From Paenibacillus_AB hodogayensis (GTDB taxonomy: Bacteria > Bacillota > Bacilli > Paenibacillales > NBRC-103111), in the NCBI RefSeq assembly GCF_039536325.1, contig NZ_BAAAYO010000001.1:1240001-1304000 (forward strand): a stretch of DNA of 64,000 bases, given 5' to 3'. The position numbers were made by a program, and so were the translations under genes. Shown piece after piece: positions 58,398 to 64,000 of the stretch. Within the stretch, counting starts at the first letter, position 1. The number at the start of each line of letters is the position of its first letter. The notes beneath the pieces are model-generated. The model was not told where the DNA came from and searched no databases. It was given only the letters and a program-made list of their open reading frames with translations.

Positions 58398-58922
58398 TCA
58401 TGACGAGGCATCCGTGTTCTTTATGTCGTCTCCCTCTTCCGAATCGTATTCCTTGGCATTTTTGTTCTTGTGGGCGATTCTGGCGGAGGCCGCAGCGGCC
58501 AGACCGGCGACAAGGTCGTCCAAAAAGACGTGAATTTGGGAGGCATTGTTGTTCAAATCGCGGATGATGCCAGTTTTTTCCTTATCCAGATAACCAAAGC
58601 TGGTCAGCCCAATCATGCCGTACACGTGCACGATTCCGAGCGCCAGCGTCTCGTCCACCCCGTACAGCGATTCATCGCTCTCCATGATCGACTGCAGCGG
58701 CTGGGGCAGCAGCTTGCGTTCCGCCAGCTCGTCGAGCGCTATGCCGGTATATAGCGTAAACTGGACTTCCCGCTTGCCGAGAACGGCCAGTACGCTGTCC
58801 TCGCATTCCTCGACGGTCAGCCGATCGTTGTAGGGCAATTGCAGCTTGTAAACAATTTCCGCAACCTGGTGCAGGGTAACGCCTCGCCGAGCGAGCATTT
58901 GCAAAGCCATTTGTTTCGACAT
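58398..58922 (-). CDS. Phosphatidylglycerophosphatase A (PgpA/YutG-like)
   Basis: The ATG at 58922 follows GGAGGG, giving 174 residues. The N-terminal stretch (MALQMLARRGVTLHQVAEIV) and GYLDKEKTGIIRDLNNNASQIHVFLDDLVAGLAAA match the Bacillus YutG/PgpA-like proteins. DDLVAG contains the acidic motif of PgpA, which removes phosphate from phosphatidylglycerol phosphate. Unlike E. coli PgpA it lacks multiple clear membrane helices, so it may be a soluble relative. Confidence 0.75.
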   Translation of the reverse strand: MSKQMALQMLARRGVTLHQVAEIVYKLQLPYNDRLTVEECEDSVLAVLGKREVQFTLYTGIALDELAERKLLPQPLQSIMESDESLYGVDETLALGIVHVYGMIGLTSFGYLDKEKTGIIRDLNNNASQIHVFLDDLVAGLAAAASARIAHKNKNAKEYDSEEGDDIKNTDASS

Positions 58923-59117
58923 CGATACATCCCTCCTGGAAGACTTGTGGAGACTTGTCGTCGGCAAAAACCGGACGTCCTTCAAACCAAGCACCCCGTC
59001 CGGGTTTTACTAAATGTATGCAAGCACCGCGAATAATGTTCGTAAAACAATCGCTTGCCGAGCGCCCCGGCCCTCTCCTGTCCGGGCGAGCTTGGGCGGG
59101 CGGGTTTGTGCGGGCGG

Positions 59118-59580
59118 TAGTGTTAAAGAGAGCACTACGGCGTTCCGAATGTGTGATTTTGGGACAAATAAGTTCTTTCGAGCACTACTCAGGCTTCGTG
59201 GGCGGGTAGAGAAGCGCGGGAGGCGGATTTGAGCAGGCATAGTGTTAAAAAGAACCTTACGGCGTTCCGAATGTGTGATTTTGGGACAAATAAGGTTCTT
59301 TCGAACGTTACTGTGGCCTCGGGAGCGGGAGAGGGGCGCGGGAGGCGGATTTGAGCAGGCATAGTGTTAAAAAGAACCTTACGACGCTCCGAATGTGTGA
59401 TTTTGGGACAAACAAGGTTCTTTCGAGCACTACTTGGGCCTCGGGGGCGGGTAGAGAAGCGCGGGAGGCGGATTTGAGCAGGCATAGTGTTAAAAAGAAC
59501 CTTACGGCGCTCCGAATGTGTGATTTTGGGACAAACAAGGTTCTTTCGAGCACTACTTGGGCCTCGGGGCGGGTAGATGG
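59118..59580. repeat. Four-unit tandem hairpin array (~122 bp per unit)
   Basis: TAGTGTTAAA begins at 59118, 59240, 59362 and 59485 (spacings 122, 122, 123). Each unit has AAAGAACCTTA near its start and AAGGTTCTTTCGAGCACTAC about 50 nt later, giving a hairpin, then a G-rich tail with GGAGGCGGATTT. Plan, length and motifs match the 41.9-kb array. It occupies the gene-free region 58923-59695 between pgpA and the dnaE terminator. Confidence 0.85.
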
Positions 59581-59635
59581 CGTGGGGCAATCTGATCGGG
59601 TTTTGCGGGTTCTAGCAGTCAGCATAAATAAAATA

Positions 59636-59678
59636 GCATGTGGGTCGAGCGACTAAGGTCCTCGTCTTCCCCACATGC
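59636..59678 (-). terminator. Terminator after dnaE
   Basis: GCATGTGGG / CCCACATGC with a 25-nt loop, followed on the minus strand by TATTTTATTT. Confidence 0.75.
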
Positions 59679-59695
59679 CACTGCTATCCCTATCC

Positions 59696-62600
59696 TTATT
59701 TGACTCGCGCCGAATCCTGACCCATCATCTCGCCGATTTCGCGAATCAGTTCTGGAGACGGCTTGACTCGATACGCATCATTCAGAGCGAGCAAACGCTG
59801 CTCCCGCTCATAGAAGAGCACGACCTGCATCGGACCGGCATGCCGTTGCAGCAGCGCCTGCAAACCGACAAGCCGCTGCTGCTGCTCGTGGTCCGCGGCA
59901 ATCTTGACAAACAAACGCTGAGTCCGAGCCGTGGAGTCCTGGTGCGTCTCCGCTCGGGATGGCTCGCGAGGGGGCGTTCCTCCGGTAGGCCGTTCGCTTG
60001 AACGTGATGCTTCATCCGAACCGCCGCTCGACGGTTGTACAGCCTCAGCGGACGGCATCTGCGGGCGCTGAGCTGCCGACGACTCCCCTCGTGGCGGAGA
60101 CGATTGAGGGGTGTGTCCGCCCCGCTCCGCCCTAGCCTGCGGCGCCACTCCCGCTCCGCCACGCTCCGCTCCTGCACGCGGCGCCACTCCCGCCACGCCA
60201 CGCTCCGCACCAGCACGCGGAGCCACTCCCGCCACGCCACGCTCCGCACCAGCACGCGGCGGCTCTCCCGCACTGCCCCGCTCCGCTCCGGCCCGCAGCG
60301 GCACCGCCGCTCCCGCGCGCCCCGCGCCGGTCGGCGGACTCGCTTTCGCTCCTCCGCCCGAGGCGTCGCCGCGGCTCGGCCCGCCGCGCCCGAGGGGCAT
60401 CCGACGCAGGCTGCGGGCCTGGTCGGCGGCGTCCGACGCATCCAGCGACACGACCCGCTCGGCGATCAGCTTGACGTCCTCGTCCTGATGCTGAAGCCGC
60501 CCGCGGACGAGCAGAGCATTGCCTTTGTGCACATACGGGGACGCCTGCTTCCATACTTCCGGAAACAGCACCACCTCCGCTTTGGCGATCCGGTTTTCCA
60601 GCTCTATAAAGCCCATAGGCAGCCCTTTCTTGGTGACGATCGGCTTGCCGGACAGCACCATTCCCGGCACGATTACATCGGCATTGTCCGGGTAGTCGAT
60701 CAGATCGTGAAGCAGATCGGCTTCGATCTCGGCGATCAGCGCCTCATGAACGTCCAGCGGATGGCCGGACAAATAGAGGCCGAGCAGCTCGCGCTCGAAC
60801 TCCAGCTGTTGCATCGGCGTATACGGCCGGACGTCGGGCAAGTCGATCGTCCAGTTGGCTTCCTCCGTAAAGCCGAACAGATGCAGCTGCAAATCTTCCC
60901 GCTCCTTCTTCCACTTCTGCGCAGCCTCGACCGTCTCGTCGAGAATGGCAATGTTCTGCGCGCGGTGGCCGGGCAGCGAGTCGAGCGCCCCGCCCTGAAT
61001 AAGCGATTCGATAACCCGCTTGTTGCAGACGCGCAAATCGACCCGTCGGCAAAAGTCGAGCAGGTTCGCATAAGGCTGCTCCCCGCGCTCCCCGATAATC
61101 GACTCCATCGCGTGCGTGCCGACGTTCTTGATCGCCGCCAGCCCGAAGCGGATCGAGCTTCCGGCAGGGGTGAACTGGATGCGGCTCTCGTTTACGTCGG
61201 GCGGCAGCACCTCGATGCCCATCTTGCGGCATTCGTCCACGTATTCGGCCACCTTGCGGTGACTGCCCATCACGGAGGCCAGCATCGAGGCCATGAACGG
61301 CACCGGGTAATGCGCCTTCAAATAAGCCGTCTGAAAAGTGAGCACCCCGTATGCGGTCGCATGGGCGCGCGCGAAGCCGTAATCGGCGAAGCGCACGATC
61401 ATGTCGTATACTTTGTCGGCATCGGCCTGCGTATATCCCTGCTTCAGGCTGCCCGCTACGAAATGCGCCCGCTCCTCGTCCAGCACCTCGCGCTTCTTCT
61501 TGCTGACCGCGCGTCGCAGCAGGTCGGCTTCGCCGAGACTGAACCCGGCCATGCGCGAAGCGATCTGCATAATCTGCTCCTGGTAGACGATAATCCCGTA
61601 GGTGTCGCCAAGCAGAGGCTCCAGCGACGGATGCGGGTATTCGACGCGGATTTGGCCGTGCTTCGCCTGGATGTATTTCGGTATGAACTCCATCGGTCCG
61701 GGACGGAATAGCGCCACAACGGAAATAATATCCACGAACGAGGACGGCTTCAATTCTTTAAGCACCCGCCGCATGCCCGGCGACTCGAGCTGGAACACGC
61801 CGGTCGTATCGCCGCGTCCGAGCATCGCGTACGTAAGCGGATCTTCATAGGATACTTGATGAAAATCGATGTCCGTTCCGTGCCGCTCGCTAATCCACCG
61901 CAGCGTCCGCTCGATGATCGACAAGTAACGCAGGCTGAGAAAATCGATCTTGAGCAGACCGATCGACTCCAGATGCTCCATCGAATATTGCGTCAAAGGG
62001 ACGGAACCGGCCCCTTCCTGAAGCGGGACGTAATCGGTCAGCGGCTCGCGGGAGATGACCACGCCCGCCGCGTGAGTCGAGGCGTGGCGGGGCATCCCCT
62101 CCACCTTCATCGCCATCTTGACGAGCCGAGCCGTCCCTTCATGCTTGCCGCACAGCTCCTTCAGCTCCGGGTTGAGCCGCACCGCGTCCTCGATCGTCAC
62201 GCCGAGCTGATGCGGGATCATTTTGGCCGCGCGATCGACCTCGTGATACGGCAGGTTCATCACCCGTCCGACGTCGCGCACGGCCGCCTTCGCCGCCATC
62301 GTGCCGAACGTAATGATCTGCGCCACATGCTCGCGGCCGTATTTCTCCACGACGTAGTCGATAACCTCGTCCCGCCGCTCGTCGCTGAAGTCGATATCGA
62401 TATCCGGCATCGACACCCGTTCCGGGTTGAGGAACCGTTCGAACAGCAGGCCATAGCGGATCGGGTCCACGTCCGTAATGCGCAGCACGTAAGCGACGAG
62501 ACTGCCCGCCGACGAGCCCCGTCCGGGACCGGTGACGATGCCTTGCTCGTGGGCGAACCGGATAAAATCCCAGACGATCAGGAAATAGTCCGAGAATCCC

Positions 62601-63616
62601 ATGTTGCCGATGACGTCCAGCTCGTAGCGGAGTCGATCCTCCAGCTGCCGGCGGCTATCCGCCTCGTCCCATTCCGGCTTGCCGCCATAGCGCCGCTCCA
62701 GCCCTTCCGCGCACAGCTCGCGCAGGAAGCCTCCGGCGGTCGTCCCGTCCGGCAAGGGCCGGTATTCCGGCAAAATCGAGCGACCGAACTCCAGCTCCAG
62801 CGCGCATTTGTCGGCGACGATCAGCGTATTGGCCAGCGCCTCTGGCACATGGGCGAACAAACGCGCCATCTCCTCCGCGCTTTTCAAATACATCTGCTCC
62901 GTATGAAACTTCAGCCGCTCCGTGTCGTCCAGCGTCTTGCCGGTTCCGATGCAGATGAGCACATCCTGCATGACGTGGTCTTCGGCCTGCACGTAATGCA
63001 CGTCGTTGGTGGCGATCAGCGGAATGCCGGTGTCGCGGGAGAGGGCGATCATCTCCTGCATCACCTTTTTTTGCTCCAGCAGACCGTGGTCTTGAATTTC
63101 CAGATAAAAGTCTTCGCCGAATATGCCGCGCAGCCGGAGCGCCGCAGCCTTGGCCTCCTCCCGCCGTTCATGCAGCAAGTGCTGGGAAATTTCGCTGCCG
63201 AGACAGGCGCTTAGGCAGACGAGCCCTTCGCTGTGCAGCGCCAGCTGCTCCAGATCGGTGCGCGGCTTGTAGTGGAAGCCGTGCAGATGCGCGTCCGAGC
63301 AAAGCCGCATCAAGTTGCGGTAGCCGGTCTCATTGCGGGCCAGCAGCAGCAAGTGGTGCGTCGGCTGGTCTTGGCGGGACGCCTTCGTCCGCATCGATCC
63401 CGTGGCCACGTATACTTCGCAGCCGATAATCGGCTTCACGCCGTTCGCCCGGCAAGCCTTGTAGAAAGGGATCGCGCCGTACATGACCCCGTGATCCGTA
63501 AGCGCAAGAGCCGGCATGCCGAGCCGTGCGGCTTGCTCCGCCAGCTTCTCGATGCGGGAAGCCCCGTCAAGCAGACTGTATTCGCTGTGTACGTGCAAGT
63601 GCACAAACCCGTTCAA
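59696..63616 (-). CDS. dnaE: DNA polymerase III subunit alpha, DnaE
   Basis: The TTG at 63616 (LNGFVHLHVHSEYSLLDGAS) follows GGAGGG by 7 nt, giving 1306 residues; the longer frame to 63787 covers the divergent promoter. PHP domain at the N-terminus, palm with catalytic aspartates PDIDIDFSDERRDEVIDYVV (about 395-414), then the DIISVVALFRPGPMEFIPKY region, helix-hairpin-helix and OB fold (YPDNADVIVPGMVLSGKPIV). After the OB fold a roughly 140-residue Gly/Ala/Arg/Pro/Ser-rich insert with 13-residue repeats precedes a short C-terminal domain. B. subtilis DnaE is about 1115 residues, so the extra length is mostly this insert. Confidence 0.96.
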   Translation of the reverse strand: MNGFVHLHVHSEYSLLDGASRIEKLAEQAARLGMPALALTDHGVMYGAIPFYKACRANGVKPIIGCEVYVATGSMRTKASRQDQPTHHLLLLARNETGYRNLMRLCSDAHLHGFHYKPRTDLEQLALHSEGLVCLSACLGSEISQHLLHERREEAKAAALRLRGIFGEDFYLEIQDHGLLEQKKVMQEMIALSRDTGIPLIATNDVHYVQAEDHVMQDVLICIGTGKTLDDTERLKFHTEQMYLKSAEEMARLFAHVPEALANTLIVADKCALELEFGRSILPEYRPLPDGTTAGGFLRELCAEGLERRYGGKPEWDEADSRRQLEDRLRYELDVIGNMGFSDYFLIVWDFIRFAHEQGIVTGPGRGSSAGSLVAYVLRITDVDPIRYGLLFERFLNPERVSMPDIDIDFSDERRDEVIDYVVEKYGREHVAQIITFGTMAAKAAVRDVGRVMNLPYHEVDRAAKMIPHQLGVTIEDAVRLNPELKELCGKHEGTARLVKMAMKVEGMPRHASTHAAGVVISREPLTDYVPLQEGAGSVPLTQYSMEHLESIGLLKIDFLSLRYLSIIERTLRWISERHGTDIDFHQVSYEDPLTYAMLGRGDTTGVFQLESPGMRRVLKELKPSSFVDIISVVALFRPGPMEFIPKYIQAKHGQIRVEYPHPSLEPLLGDTYGIIVYQEQIMQIASRMAGFSLGEADLLRRAVSKKKREVLDEERAHFVAGSLKQGYTQADADKVYDMIVRFADYGFARAHATAYGVLTFQTAYLKAHYPVPFMASMLASVMGSHRKVAEYVDECRKMGIEVLPPDVNESRIQFTPAGSSIRFGLAAIKNVGTHAMESIIGERGEQPYANLLDFCRRVDLRVCNKRVIESLIQGGALDSLPGHRAQNIAILDETVEAAQKWKKEREDLQLHLFGFTEEANWTIDLPDVRPYTPMQQLEFERELLGLYLSGHPLDVHEALIAEIEADLLHDLIDYPDNADVIVPGMVLSGKPIVTKKGLPMGFIELENRIAKAEVVLFPEVWKQASPYVHKGNALLVRGRLQHQDEDVKLIAERVVSLDASDAADQARSLRRMPLGRGGPSRGDASGGGAKASPPTGAGRAGAAVPLRAGAERGSAGEPPRAGAERGVAGVAPRAGAERGVAGVAPRAGAERGGAGVAPQARAERGGHTPQSSPPRGESSAAQRPQMPSAEAVQPSSGGSDEASRSSERPTGGTPPREPSRAETHQDSTARTQRLFVKIAADHEQQQRLVGLQALLQRHAGPMQVVLFYEREQRLLALNDAYRVKPSPELIREIGEMMGQDSARVK
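60118..60300 (-). repeat. 39-bp coding minisatellite inside dnaE
   Basis: About five units encoding RAGAERGVAGVAP-like 13-mers. Two central units are identical at protein level and differ at a few bases in DNA. The 39-bp period keeps frame, so copy-number change would not disrupt dnaE. Confidence 0.85.
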
Positions 63617-63665
63617 AGCATGTCCCTCCCGGTTGTTCGCCTTTTTGTTCGCTTCGTTTATTGTA

Positions 63666-63695
63666 GCATATTCGGCGGGGGGATTCCCATACAAT
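63666..63695 (+). promoter_or_regulatory. Sigma-E-type promoter of ytrH
   Basis: GCATATT (63666-63672), 15 nt, CATACAAT (63688-63695) agrees with the mother-cell sigma-E consensus (ATATT, N14-15, CATACAAT). The start codon is 92 nt downstream. Confidence 0.8.
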
Positions 63696-63786
63696 AGTAG
63701 CGGGAATGAAGCGGCCAAGCTTAGCGCTTCGGCAGCGTCGTCCGGGAAACCGGCGGCGCCAACGCGGACAAGGGGTTGAGCGGACA

Positions 63787-64000
63787 ATGAGAGAGTTTAT
63801 GAGCAATCTGGCGATCGATTTCTTCGTCGCATTCGGCATCGTGCTAGGGGCATGCATGCTGGCGGGGATCGGTTCCGTGGTGACGATGCAGGGGCCGGCC
63901 TACAAGATGCTGGACATCGCCGGACGCATCAAAATCTGGGCGATGGTCGCCGCCGTAGGAGGCACGATCGACCCGATTCGCGTCATCGAGACGAACTTCC
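63787..64000 (+). CDS. ytrH: YtrH, sporulation membrane protein (partial; 3' end outside window)
   Basis: The first 71 residues are present: MREFMSNLAIDFFVAFGIVL, GIGSVVTMQGPAYKMLDIAG and KIWAMVAAVGGTIDPIRVIE. One hydrophobic helix (about 8-30) and the small-residue pattern match YtrH, a sigma-E-dependent mother-cell protein of B. subtilis needed for efficient sporulation and encoded next to dnaE there. AAGGGG precedes the ATG. Divergent from dnaE. Confidence 0.92.
   Translation, partial: MREFMSNLAIDFFVAFGIVLGACMLAGIGSVVTMQGPAYKMLDIAGRIKIWAMVAAVGGTIDPIRVIETNF

Noticed and set aside
59118..59580. ORFs across the dnaE-side array (repeated FERTLFVPKSHIRNAV-type peptides)
   Set aside because: Same reason: non-coding tandem repeats with a period not divisible by three and no start signals.
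60035..61711. 558-residue plus-strand ORF inside dnaE
   Set aside because: Antisense shadow of the dnaE minisatellite and core; no domain and no start signal.
63617..63787. Longer dnaE start at 63787
   Set aside because: Those 57 codons would cover the sigma-E promoter of ytrH and precede the PHP domain start; TTG 63616 has a strong ribosome site.
1..64000. tRNA, rRNA, prophage or transposase genes
   Set aside because: Looked for on both strands; no cloverleaf, rRNA core sequence, integrase or DDE transposase motifs were recognised.

Overview
The window reads as a chromosomal segment of a G+C-rich, endospore-forming Bacillota, most likely a Paenibacillaceae member (Paenibacillus or Cohnella-like). 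The reasons are strong GGAGG ribosome sites, a sporulation gene (ytrH) behind a sigma-E-type promoter, PAS-type sporulation-kinase architecture, LplB/LplC-type sugar permeases, and a core gene order (dnaE, accD-accA, pyk, fxsA, citZ-icd-mdh, phoPR) that resembles the B. subtilis dnaE-to-phoR neighbourhood. No rRNA, tRNA, CRISPR array, prophage or transposase gene was seen.

Layout. 0-7 kb: phosphate uptake operon pstCAB-phoU and pstS, separated by an iron-siderophore unit (a Btr-like AraC/binding-protein fusion and a FecB-like lipoprotein). 7-18 kb: a chemoreceptor, a PAS histidine kinase, an SDR/WYL divergent pair, a DUF3626 gene, a coiled-coil protein and an OmpR-type two-component system. 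18-28 kb: an accessory catabolic island (Ser/Gly-rich lipoprotein, two FAD oxidoreductases, GH43, an orphan sugar-binding lipoprotein, two paralogous LacI regulators) followed by a gene-free region. 28-34 kb: phoP, phoR, a BASS transporter and fumarase, then a polysaccharide deacetylase. 34-41 kb: a LacI-controlled Gfo/Idh plus LplB/LplC/LipO-type ABC operon. 41-43 kb: an HD nucleotidase followed by a large non-coding repeat array. 43-54 kb: yisL, TCA genes, ppx/ppk, fxsA, a thioesterase, a HAD phosphatase and a LURP-one protein. 54-64 kb: pyk, accA, accD, pgpA-like, another repeat array, dnaE and the start of ytrH.

How the parts work together. Phosphate runs through the window: phoPR, pstS, pstCAB-phoU, ppk and ppx. 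Four promoters (pstC, pstS, the chemoreceptor and ppk) carry PhoP-box repeats of TTAACA type at 11-bp periodicity, each ending exactly 9 nt from a -10 hexamer. This puts the chemoreceptor and ppk in the predicted Pho regulon. The 18-28 kb island has its own signature, TGAAAC-N5-TGAAAC-N22/23-TATAAT/TATACT, in front of two divergently arranged operons and once more in front of no gene.

The most unusual content is non-coding: two related arrays of about 123-bp hairpin units (41.9-42.5 kb and 59.1-59.6 kb), a third two-unit hairpin array (39.6-39.8 kb), a degenerate 17-bp repeat array (42.6-42.8 kb), and two copies of a 133-198 bp palindromic element that keep pairing through a compensatory base change.
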